Assembly: GCA_019636275.1 (NCBI GenBank)
Contig: JAHBXY010000002.1
Span: forward strand, 1 to 56,212
From: Planctomycetota bacterium
GTDB taxonomy: Bacteria > Planctomycetota > J058
Reading direction: 5' to 3'
Length of the DNA: 56,212 nt
Shown piece by piece: positions 15,029-22,255 of the stretch. A program made the position numbers and the translations under genes. Within the stretch, counting starts at the first letter, position 1; every line of letters begins with the position of its first letter. A model generated the notes under the pieces. That model saw nothing but the letters and a program-made list of their open reading frames with translations. It was not told the DNA's origin and made no database searches.

Positions 15029-17152
15029 TTGACCAATCCCGCGCAGGTCAGCGTGCTTCTGGTCGACGACCATCCTGCGAACCTCCTCGCGCTCACGGCC
15101 ATCCTCGACTCATCGAACTACCGCCTGGTGACCGCAGGGTCCGGCCCCGAGGCGCTGGCCCTCACCGAGCGCGAGGAGTTCGCGGCGATCCTGCTCGACG
15201 TGCGCATGCCCGGCATGGACGGCCTCGAGGTGGCCCGCCTGCTCCGGCAGCGGCCCAAGACTCGCTACCTCCCGATCCTCTTCGTCACGGCCGTGGAGAC
15301 CGACGTCCAGCACGTCTACGCGGCCTACACGGCCGGGGCCGTGGACTATTTGGTCAAGCCTCTCGACACGAACGCGGTGCGCCAGAAGGTCGCCACGTTC
15401 GTCGAGCTGTTCCAGCAGCGGAAGGAGATCGAGCGGCAGGCCGAGGCGCTGCGCGCGGCGGAGCGGCGGGAGTACGAGCTTCGGCTCAAGGAGCTCCAGC
15501 TCGCCAGCGACGAACGCTACCGGAAGCTCGTAGAGGGAATCGACCACGTGGTCGCCTGGTCGGCAGATCCCGCCTCACTGCGCCTCTCGTTCGTGAGCCG
15601 CCAGGCGGTGGGAGTCCTCGGGTACCCGCTCGGGGAGATCTCACAGCCCGACTTCTGGATCCGACACATCCACCCTGACGACCGCGAGCCGTTCCGGGCG
15701 GCGGTCCACAAGGCGATCGACGAGGGGACTGACCAGGCGTGCAACCATCGCATGCTCGCGTCCGGCGGGCGCGTGAGGTGGTTCCACTCCGGCCTCAGCG
15801 TCGTGAAGTCGCGCGCCGGGGACTCGGCCGAGCTCCACGGCATCTCCGCGGACGTGACCGATATCAAGCGTGCCGAGGAAGCCCAGGAGTTCCTGGCCAA
15901 AGCGTCAGCCAGCTTCGCGGAGTCGCTCGAGCACGAGCCAATCTTGACGAAGCTAGCGCAGCTCGTCGTCCCGTACCTGGCCGACTGGAGCGTCGTCGAC
16001 GCGGTCGGCATCCCGTCGGACATCCGCCATCGCGTCGACGTGGCGCACCGGGACCCTGCGAGGGAGGCGGCGCTCGCCGAGGTGCTCGAGCGTCGTGGCC
16101 GCTTCGATCCTGCGGCGCCCTGCGCCGTGGCCCACGTCTTCCGCACGGGCCGCTCCGTCCTCAAGACCGAAGTCTCGGAAAGCGACTGGCAGAAGACGGC
16201 CTTCGGCACCGAGCCGGACCTCCTCCGCACACTCGACGCGGTCTCATACATGATCGTGCCTCTTCGCGCGCGCGGGCGAACGTTGGCGGTGCTGACCTGC
16301 GTCTCGTCGGAGTCTCGTCGCCGATTCGGTTCGTCGGACCTCACCGTGACTGAGGAGCTGGCTGCTCGTGCCGCCCTCGCGATCGACAACGCACGCCTGT
16401 ACCGCGAGGCGCAGGAAGCGTCACGCCAGGCAAAGGAGGTGACTCGCGCCCGCGAGGAGCTCCTCGCCGTCGTCTCCCACGATCTCAAGACACCTCTGCA
16501 GGCCATCCTCGTGAGCGCGGGTCGCATGGAGAAGTCAGCTGAGACGACCGCGCAGACCAAGCGGACGGCCCAGACGATCCAGCGCGCGGCAGCGCGCATG
16601 GACCGATTGATCGCCGACCTCCTGGACGCCGACCGCATTCAGCGGGGCCGCCTCTCGCTCGACAAGCGCGAGCAGAACGCCGGCGCCCTCGTCCGCGGCG
16701 CGGTCGAACTGCTCGACCCGCTGGCGAGAGAGAAGTCGATCGAGCTGGAGGTCGACGCCGGGTCGGCGGCGGCCGTGGACGTCGTCTGCGATCAAGACCG
16801 CGTCCTCCAGGTCTTCAACAACGTCGTGGATAACGCGATCAAGTTCAGCTCCGCCGGGCAGAAGATCACCCTGCGCGCCACGCCTCGCGAGCAAGAGGTG
16901 CAATTCTCGGTCTCCGACCGAGGGCCAGGCATCAGCCCCGACCGGCTCGCGCATGTCTTCGACCTCTACTGGCAAGCGGAAGAGACGCCACGAGAGAGGA
17001 TGGGCATGGGTCTCGGCCTGGCGATCTCGAAGGGGATCGTCGAAGCCCACGGCGGGCGGATCTGGGCGGAGAGCCAGGTGGGGAAGGGCAGCACCTTCTT
17101 CTTCACCCTCCCGATCGCCGGCAGTGCCGTCGGGGCGCGCCAGGAGCGCTGA
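15029..17152 (+). CDS. Hybrid sensor histidine kinase (receiver-PAS-GAF-HisKA-HATPase)
   Basis: This is a 707-aa soluble kinase without visible membrane segments. An N-terminal receiver (LLVDDH, phosphoacceptor in ILLDVRMPGMDG, DYLVKPL; about 1-125) is followed by a short coiled coil and a PAS domain ending in SADVTDIKRAEEA (about 165-290). A GAF-like domain (about 300-460), HisKA with phospho-His in VVSHDLKTPL (about H482) and an HATPase domain (N box NVVDNAIKF, G boxes DRGPGIS and GMGLGLAIS) complete it. The start is TTG 15029, preceded by GAGGGGGTAGG. Its 3' end faces a truncated leftward receiver gene. A kinase is unusual inside a prophage-like segment. Confidence 0.92.
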   Translation: MTNPAQVSVLLVDDHPANLLALTAILDSSNYRLVTAGSGPEALALTEREEFAAILLDVRMPGMDGLEVARLLRQRPKTRYLPILFVTAVETDVQHVYAAYTAGAVDYLVKPLDTNAVRQKVATFVELFQQRKEIERQAEALRAAERREYELRLKELQLASDERYRKLVEGIDHVVAWSADPASLRLSFVSRQAVGVLGYPLGEISQPDFWIRHIHPDDREPFRAAVHKAIDEGTDQACNHRMLASGGRVRWFHSGLSVVKSRAGDSAELHGISADVTDIKRAEEAQEFLAKASASFAESLEHEPILTKLAQLVVPYLADWSVVDAVGIPSDIRHRVDVAHRDPAREAALAEVLERRGRFDPAAPCAVAHVFRTGRSVLKTEVSESDWQKTAFGTEPDLLRTLDAVSYMIVPLRARGRTLAVLTCVSSESRRRFGSSDLTVTEELAARAALAIDNARLYREAQEASRQAKEVTRAREELLAVVSHDLKTPLQAILVSAGRMEKSAETTAQTKRTAQTIQRAAARMDRLIADLLDADRIQRGRLSLDKREQNAGALVRGAVELLDPLAREKSIELEVDAGSAAAVDVVCDQDRVLQVFNNVVDNAIKFSSAGQKITLRATPREQEVQFSVSDRGPGISPDRLAHVFDLYWQAEETPRERMGMGLGLAISKGIVEAHGGRIWAESQVGKGSTFFFTLPIAGSAVGARQER

Positions 17153-17536
17153 CCACCGGCCGCAGTCGTCGCCGCAGGCCTCAGCGCGCCAGCGCGGCCC
17201 GAACAGCACGACGGGGATGGGCTTGCCGACCAGCGCCGCAGGCTGGAGCGGCGCGGAGACGAGCGCCAGGTCGTGCCTCCCGGACATGAGGATCACTGGC
17301 ACGTCCATGCGGGTGCGGATCCAGGCGCAGAGCTCGAGCCCGCCCATGCCGGGCATGTCGACGTCGGTGAGCACCAGGTCGGGCAGCGGCGGCCGCTCCA
17401 GGCGCCGCTGCGCGGCCGTGCCGTCCTCGACGAGCTCGACGACGTAGCCTGCGGACCCGAGCACGCTCGCCAGGAGCTCGCGCACCAAGGGCTCGTCGTC
17501 GACCACCAGGATCTGCGAGGGCGCCGGGCTCGTCAT
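16535..17536 (-). CDS. Receiver-domain protein, truncated and running antisense into the kinase
   Basis: Residues 1 to about 108 are a genuine receiver: ILVVDDEPLVREL, phosphoacceptor in LVLTDVDMPGMGG, then VILMSG and LVGKP. Helix alpha-5 is missing. After about position 17200 the frame becomes Arg/Asp-rich and runs for about 620 bases antisense to the kinase gene, as shadow frames do. Either the receiver was cut by a rearrangement near 17200 and lost its stop, or a frameshift removed its true end. ATG 17536 overlaps the TGA of the 98-aa gene (ATGA). Only 17200-17536 is confidently coding. Confidence 0.5.
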   Translation of the reverse strand: MTSPAPSQILVVDDEPLVRELLASVLGSAGYVVELVEDGTAAQRRLERPPLPDLVLTDVDMPGMGGLELCAWIRTRMDVPVILMSGRHDLALVSAPLQPAALVGKPIPVVLFGPRWRAEACGDDCGRWSALLARPDGTAGDREGEEEGAALPHLALRPDPPAVGFDDPLRDRQAETHAHPLSWRLFRLPVEVEDMREPVGADAWPSVGDRELHLLLARRGAQGDLLPGGAELDRVIHDVVEDLEDAVLIADDVHGRRRPGVDLQLDRLLSRQRVEQFDRAADEGAGVLLALVEREAAPLNAVGVQEVGDQSVHARCRALDRLGRPLGLRGRLS

Positions 17537-17829
17537 GGCCGGCTCGATGATGACCCGGACTGAAGCGCCGCCTGGACTAGCTCGACGTCCTCGCGCGCGA
17601 GGTACACGAGCCGAAGCGCGCGCGCCGGGTCGTGGTCGTCGAGGTCGGCCTCGTACACCCGTGCGACAGCGAGTTGGTCGCGCTCGATGGTGGCCACCGC
17701 GAAGACGCTGCGCTCGGTCGCAGGACCCTCCACGCGGAAGCTGACGTGCTTCTCGCCCTCGAACGTGAGCACTTCGTTCAGGAACATGCGCTCGATCGTC
17801 CTGACCAGCTCCGTCGTTGAACGCCTCAT
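17533..17829 (-). CDS. 98-aa protein coupled to IstA-like transposase
   Basis: This is a small acidic alpha/beta protein I do not recognise. It starts MRRSTTELVRTIERMF and has strand-like stretches (HVSFRVEG, SVFAVATIE, LAVARVYEAD) and a C-terminal helix (AREDVELVQAALQSG). Its ATG overlaps the IstA stop (ATGA), and its TGA overlaps the receiver start. All three genes therefore form one coupled operon. It occupies the place where IS21 elements carry the IstB ATPase but has no Walker motifs. Confidence 0.7.
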   Translation of the reverse strand: MRRSTTELVRTIERMFLNEVLTFEGEKHVSFRVEGPATERSVFAVATIERDQLAVARVYEADLDDHDPARALRLVYLAREDVELVQAALQSGSSSSRP

Positions 17830-19370
17830 GCGCAAGCCTCCAGATGGGTCCGGTTCGGTGGTGGCCCTCCGTCGGCGGACCGACCGACGTCGAGGGCAGC
17901 AGCGAGCACCTGCTTCACCGCCTGGTAGCTGCAGTCGCCGCGTCGCCGCGCAAGACGGCAGGCCGCCTCGGCGCGCTCCGGCGGGTGGCGGTCGAGGAGC
18001 CGCACCACGGCCTGCGCCTGCCGGAGCTGACTCAGGACCGGGTCGCGAGCGAAGAGCTCCCGGACCAGGGCGAAGCTCTCCGCGCCGATCCGGGCGGCGC
18101 GCGCCTCCCAGAAGACCTGACCCCGGTGGCGCAACTCGCGGCGGTCCTCGGGCAGGTGCTCCTCGAGCGTCGTGCACCGGAGCCCGCGGTCCTCGTGGAC
18201 CGCGACCCTACGGTCGCAGTGGAACACCTCGACGGACGATCCGCAGACGCGGACCCACACCGTGTCGTGGACGAGCTGCCAGGGCACGGAGAAAAGGCGC
18301 CCGCGGCTGGTCACGTGGCAGTCCGGGTGGACACGCGCGCGCTTCCAGATCGCCACTTCGATCGGCGTCGCGGGCAGTGGCCTGAGCGCCGCGCGCTCCT
18401 CCGCCTCGAACACGTCGATCGGCCGGAGCCCCGTGCTCCCGTGGACCCGCTTGTTTGCGACCTCGCGGTTCCACACCTGCAGTGCGGCATCGGCCTGGTC
18501 GATCGGCGAGCCCTCGCGCCCCTTCACGCCGCTCGCGAGCGCGTACTTGACTGAGGCTTCGACCTTACCGCGCTTGCGGGGATCGCCCGGGGGCGCGGGA
18601 TCGACCATGAACCCCCAGCGTTGGGCCAACTCGCGGTAGCTGCGCTCGAGCTCCGTCGGCCCGCTGATGCCGAATGCGGCGCGCAGTACGGCGCGGCGGG
18701 TGTTATCCGGCAGTACGACCGCGGGGACGCCGCCGATGGCCCGGAACGCCTGCTCGTGGAGGCTGAGCCATGTCTCGACCCTCTGGTCGAAGACCAGCTT
18801 CACGAACTGCAGGCGGGAGTGGCACAGGAGGAAGACGAAGATCCACGCGCGCCGCATGACGCCCGTGGCGGGGTCGTAGAACCGTCCCGCGTAGCCGAAG
18901 TCGACCTGAGCCTCGAGCCCAGGGGACGTGGGCACGGGAACGACCACGACCTCCTCGCACACGCCGCGCTCGCGCTTGGTCCGCAGACGGGCGCGCTTCA
19001 CGGCCGAGTAGCTGCCGCCGAAGACGCCGAGCTTCGGGTCGGGCTCCACGCGAATTCGGTCGAACGTGGCACGGGCCGAGAGGCCCTTGTCCATCAGCTC
19101 CTCGATGCGCGGCCGCCACGGGTCGACAGGCGAGGGCTGCGGCGTTGCTACCGGCATCGCGGTGCGTACCGCGGTCGCGATCTCGTTCAGCGCGGGGAGG
19201 TTGCCTACCTCACCCGACAAGAGCCCCGCGGTCGCCAGCAGTCCACGGTACGCCCGCTCAGTGTTCGGCCCCATGCGCAGCATGCGCACCACCTCGCGTG
19301 CGCTCGCGCCGGAGCGGTGGAGCCGGACCAGCTCGCGGAGCCGGATCACCTCGACCCGTGGCCGTGCCAC
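17826..19370 (-). CDS. istA: IS21-family transposase IstA
   Basis: This is a DDE/rve transposase of 514 aa. The N-terminal HTH is LRELVRLHRSGASAREVVRML. The integrase core shows D in AQVDFGYAG (about 156), D in VLPDNTRRAV (about 221) and E in KRGKVEASVKYA (about 270), followed by the IstA C-terminal beta-barrel (HVTSRGRLFSVPWQ). GTG 19370 is preferred because AGGGAGG lies five bases upstream; an ATG at 19391 is in frame but lacks a ribosome site. IS21 elements normally encode IstB immediately after IstA. Here a 98-aa gene and a receiver gene follow instead. Confidence 0.92.
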   Translation of the reverse strand: MARPRVEVIRLRELVRLHRSGASAREVVRMLRMGPNTERAYRGLLATAGLLSGEVGNLPALNEIATAVRTAMPVATPQPSPVDPWRPRIEELMDKGLSARATFDRIRVEPDPKLGVFGGSYSAVKRARLRTKRERGVCEEVVVVPVPTSPGLEAQVDFGYAGRFYDPATGVMRRAWIFVFLLCHSRLQFVKLVFDQRVETWLSLHEQAFRAIGGVPAVVLPDNTRRAVLRAAFGISGPTELERSYRELAQRWGFMVDPAPPGDPRKRGKVEASVKYALASGVKGREGSPIDQADAALQVWNREVANKRVHGSTGLRPIDVFEAEERAALRPLPATPIEVAIWKRARVHPDCHVTSRGRLFSVPWQLVHDTVWVRVCGSSVEVFHCDRRVAVHEDRGLRCTTLEEHLPEDRRELRHRGQVFWEARAARIGAESFALVRELFARDPVLSQLRQAQAVVRLLDRHPPERAEAACRLARRRGDCSYQAVKQVLAAALDVGRSADGGPPPNRTHLEACA

Positions 19371-19574
19371 ATGCGCCTCCCTTCGTCGCATGTGGCCGTG
19401 GGGTCGCTCCGGTCATCGACCGGCCAATCGGACGCGGGCGTGGGCCGGTCATCCGGACGCGCCGCCGCGGAGCCCGCCGGGACCGAAATCCAGTTGCCGG
19501 CGCTGTCGTCGCCGCACGAGAGCACCGCGAGCCGCGCGCCGCGCTCGGGTGCGTCCGGATCCGGGCCGGCTACA

Positions 19575-19757
19575 GGGCGGGGCTCAACCGCTGCGCAGGG
19601 GGTCCGCACCTGGAGGCCGTGTTCAGCGGCGCGAACCGACACTTTTCCCCGAGGGGCGGGGCTCAACCGCTGCGCAGGGGGTCCGCACCTGGAGGCCGTG
19701 TTCAGCGGCGCGAACCGACACTTTTCCCCGAGGGGCGGGGCTCAACCGCTGCGCAGG
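19575..19757. repeat. 79-bp exact tandem repeats (about 2.3 copies)
   Basis: Copies at 19575-19653 and 19654-19732 are identical over 79 bases. A partial third copy starts at 19733 and covers the shared GGGCGGGGCTCAACCGCTGC segment. They lie about 200 bases upstream of istA. They may be multiple transposase-binding sites of an IS21-type end, or iterons. No inverted counterpart was seen at the other side of istA. Confidence 0.9.
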
Positions 19758-19802
19758 GCCCTCGCGCGCAGATAGGGCCCGTTTCTGTGGATTTCGCATC
19801 CG

Positions 19803-19900
19803 TGTCCTACTTGTCCTCTTTCGATTGGAACGCGTTGGGGCCAATCGCGTTGAAGCATCCAGGACAAGTAGGACATGTCCAGGCCATGTCCTACCTGTCC
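19803..19900. promoter_or_regulatory. Operator-like repeat cluster upstream of the late operon
   Basis: TGTCCTACTTGTCCT (19803-19817) recurs as its exact complement at 19861-19875, and again directly at 19888-19900 with one change (GTCCTACCTGTCC). A 10-bp palindrome GGACATGTCC lies at 19871-19880, and a GATTGG/CCAATC inverted pair lies between the outer sites. Position 100-200 bases before the ParB-like gene suggests control of the late operon. The rest of 19371-19999 has no gene. Confidence 0.65.
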
Positions 19901-19999
19901 CCTCGGCCCCGCCTGCCAGGCCGGAGTCTACTCCTCCCGGCCCTCGCCGGCTCCAGGTCGCCGCCTGAGCGTGTCCCACGTCCATGCACCCTGCACGGC

Positions 20000-20575
20000 G
20001 TGAAGGCCCGCAAGAACACACCGCCCGACCTGTCGCACATCGTCGAGCCGCTGCGTCCTCTCGCAGTGCCCGTCGCCGACCTGAACCCGGACCCGGCGAA
20101 CGCCCGCATCCACCCGGACCGCAACCTCGCCACGATCACCGCCAGCCTGCGCGTCTACGGCCAGCGCAAGCCGCTCGTCGTGCGCCGCGAGGGCATGGTC
20201 GTCGAGGCGGGCAACGGCACGCTCGAGGCAATCAAGCGCCTCGGCTGGACCCACGTCGCGGTCGTGCTCGTGGACGACGATCCGCTAACGGCCACCGGCT
20301 ACGCGATTGCCGACAACCGCACGAGCGAGCTCGCGGCCTGGGACGAGGCCGCTCTCGGCCCGCTCCTGGCCGAGCTCAAGGCCGCCGAGGAGGTCGACCT
20401 CGAGGCGCTGGGGTGGACCGACGCCGAGCTGGACCGGATCTTCGGCGCGGTCCCTGCCTTCGAGCCCACGTCAGACGACGACCAGCACGACCTGGACAAG
20501 CTCGCCCCCAAGCTCTGCCCGCACTGCGGTCGCGACATCCGGCAGCCCCCGACGTTAGATCGCGAGGCCTCGTGA
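20000..20575 (+). CDS. ParB/sulfiredoxin-domain phage protein
   Basis: This is 191 aa from GTG 20000. The ParB N-terminal fold is evident: VPVADLNPDPANARIHP, ASLRVYGQRKPLVV, then VVEAGNGTLEAIKRLGW, and the DNRTSELAAWD segment common in phage ParB-like proteins. A C-terminal CPHCGRD could bind zinc with further ligands. Such genes often sit beside phage terminase or DNA-modification genes. It is the first gene of the late operon, coupled by GTGA to the Mom-like gene. Confidence 0.85.
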   Translation: MKARKNTPPDLSHIVEPLRPLAVPVADLNPDPANARIHPDRNLATITASLRVYGQRKPLVVRREGMVVEAGNGTLEAIKRLGWTHVAVVLVDDDPLTATGYAIADNRTSELAAWDEAALGPLLAELKAAEEVDLEALGWTDAELDRIFGAVPAFEPTSDDDQHDLDKLAPKLCPHCGRDIRQPPTLDREAS

Positions 20576-21240
20576 GCCTGCGCGTCGAGTGGTGCTCGTC
20601 TGAGGCGGCGACTTGGGCGGTCAAGCACTGGCACTACAGCCGGACCATGCCGCCGATCAAGACCGTTCGCGTCGGCGTGTGGTGGGGCGACCGCTTCAAG
20701 GGCGCGGTGATCTTCTCGCGCCCCTGCCGCAAGCAGCACCTCATGTTCGCGCTCGAGCCCCAGGAGGTCTGCGAGCTGGCTCGCGTCGCGCTCGACCGAC
20801 ACGAGGGGTTCCACGTGACCGAGGTCGTCGCGCGCGCGATCAAGCTGCTCAAGCAGCGCTGCCCCGACCTGCGCCTGATCGTGAGCTTCGCGGACCCCAC
20901 GAAGGGTCACATCGGCCGGATCTACCAGGCCGGGAACTGGATCTACTCGGGCAGGAGCGCGCCTGCGCGGATCCTCGTCCACCAGGGCCGGGAGCTCCAC
21001 CGGCGCCACTACACGGGCGCGACCTTCGACAACCCGCGCGCGAAGCCGCCGCCCGGCTCGGTCTGGGTTCCGGTCCCCGGCAAGTACCGGTACCTCATGC
21101 CGCTCGACAGGCGCATGCGCCGGCAGGTCGAGCGCATGCGCAAGCCCTACCCCCAACCTGCGGACGCCCTGGCAGAGGGCGCCGGGCACCAACCCGGCGA
21201 GGCGGTGCGAGCCCGTCCGTCCGCTTCGGAGTCGGCATGA
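20572..21240 (+). CDS. Mom-like DNA-modification protein
   Basis: This is 222 aa from GTG 20572. Residues about 104-126 (VSFADPTKGHIGRIYQAGNW) and the start (WAVKHWHYSRTMP) match the pattern of phage Mu Mom-like proteins. That GNAT-fold family modifies adenines and shields phage DNA from restriction. The C-terminus is basic. Adjacent ParB-like and terminase genes are usual for this family. Substrate and activity here are inferred. It overlaps both neighbours by 4 nt. Confidence 0.7.
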   Translation: MSLRVEWCSSEAATWAVKHWHYSRTMPPIKTVRVGVWWGDRFKGAVIFSRPCRKQHLMFALEPQEVCELARVALDRHEGFHVTEVVARAIKLLKQRCPDLRLIVSFADPTKGHIGRIYQAGNWIYSGRSAPARILVHQGRELHRRHYTGATFDNPRAKPPPGSVWVPVPGKYRYLMPLDRRMRRQVERMRKPYPQPADALAEGAGHQPGEAVRARPSASESA

Positions 21241-21938
21241 GCCGCAGCCTGACGCGCACGCAGCTCGCCAAGGCCCTCGGCGTCGCGGCGCGCACCGTCA
21301 CGCGGTGGGTCGAGATGGGCTGCCCACACGCCCGCGTGAAGGGCCGCCTCATGTTCGACGAGGGCGAGGTCCGCGCCTGGTGCGCGCAGGAGGGCCTCGA
21401 CCTCCCCGGCAGCGCGACGTCTCCGGCCGGCGCCGCGAGCGTCGCCGCGCCCCGCGGGCCCGCGGCCACGGCCGACCTGGTCCGGAAGCTGGCGCAGGCC
21501 AAGCGCAGCGAGCTGGAGCTGGCCGCCGAGCGCGGGCTCCGTGACCTCGGCCTCGACGAGCGGATCCGCGCCTGCAAGACGTTCGAGGAGTTCGCGGCGA
21601 TCGATTTGGAGGTCGCCGCGCTCCTCGCCAACGGCACGCTCAGCCCCGACCGCGCCCGCGCGATCCAGGGCTCGATCGCGGGCGCGCGGCAGAACACGAA
21701 GGCCCACCATGACGCCGACGACGGCCTGGACCGGGAGCGGTTCGTCCTCGCCTCGGAGGACGCGCTCAAGATCGCAGAGGCGTTCGAGGGAATCGTCTCC
21801 GACGAGCGGCGCGCGAGGATCGTCGCTCACGTGCTCACCGAGGCGGCCGTGGACTTCACCGAGCATCCGAACGTCGACCTCGCCGACGGCGTCCCCGAGG
21901 AGCCCGAGACCCAGACGGGCGAAGAGGAGCCCGAGTGA
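21237..21938 (+). CDS. Terminase small subunit (Nu1-like) with N-terminal HTH
   Basis: This 233-aa protein probably recognises packaging sites. The N-terminal HTH is LTRTQLAKALGVAARTVTRWV followed by CPHARVKGRLMFDEGEVRAW, as in Nu1/phage small terminases. The middle is an Ala/Pro linker and a helical segment (VRKLAQAKRSELELAAERGLR). The C-terminus is acidic. ATG 21237 overlaps the Mom-like stop, and its own stop overlaps the HNH start. The large subunit follows two genes on. Confidence 0.75.
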   Translation: MSRSLTRTQLAKALGVAARTVTRWVEMGCPHARVKGRLMFDEGEVRAWCAQEGLDLPGSATSPAGAASVAAPRGPAATADLVRKLAQAKRSELELAAERGLRDLGLDERIRACKTFEEFAAIDLEVAALLANGTLSPDRARAIQGSIAGARQNTKAHHDADDGLDRERFVLASEDALKIAEAFEGIVSDERRARIVAHVLTEAAVDFTEHPNVDLADGVPEEPETQTGEEEPE

Positions 21939-22255
21939 ACCCGCGCCAGTGGGGCCTGGGCGACCGGCGGCGCCTCGCGACGCGCGACTACCCCGCGGGC
22001 GTCCGCGCGCTCGTCGACGCGCGCCAGGGCGGGCGGTTCTGCGTCGAGTGCCGGGCGCTCGGGATCGTGACCCCGCCCGACGAGCCGCTCCAGCTCGACC
22101 ACAAGCAGCCGCTCAGCGAGGGCGGCGACAACCACCACCTGAACCTGCAGTGGGCCTGCCGCGCCCACAACTGCGCCCGGGGCGCCCGGAAGCTCGCCGC
22201 CCCGCGCCGCCCGACCTGGGCCCGCCGCCGCGCGCGGCGGCCCGAAGAGGCTTGA
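21935..22255 (+). CDS. HNH endonuclease
   Basis: This is 106 aa. A treble-clef HNH core is complete: CVEC, LQLDHKQPLSEGG, then NHHLNLQWACRAHNCARG. HNH nucleases beside terminase genes assist phage DNA packaging, probably by cleaving at cos sites with the large terminase. Start GTG 21935 overlaps the small terminase stop, and its TGA overlaps the large-terminase ATG. Confidence 0.85.
   Translation: MNPRQWGLGDRRRLATRDYPAGVRALVDARQGGRFCVECRALGIVTPPDEPLQLDHKQPLSEGGDNHHLNLQWACRAHNCARGARKLAAPRRPTWARRRARRPEEA

Noticed and set aside
17826..19757. Calling a complete IS21 element with both ends
   Set aside because: No istB, no matching terminal inverted repeat and no target duplication could be identified, so only istA and the repeats are annotated.
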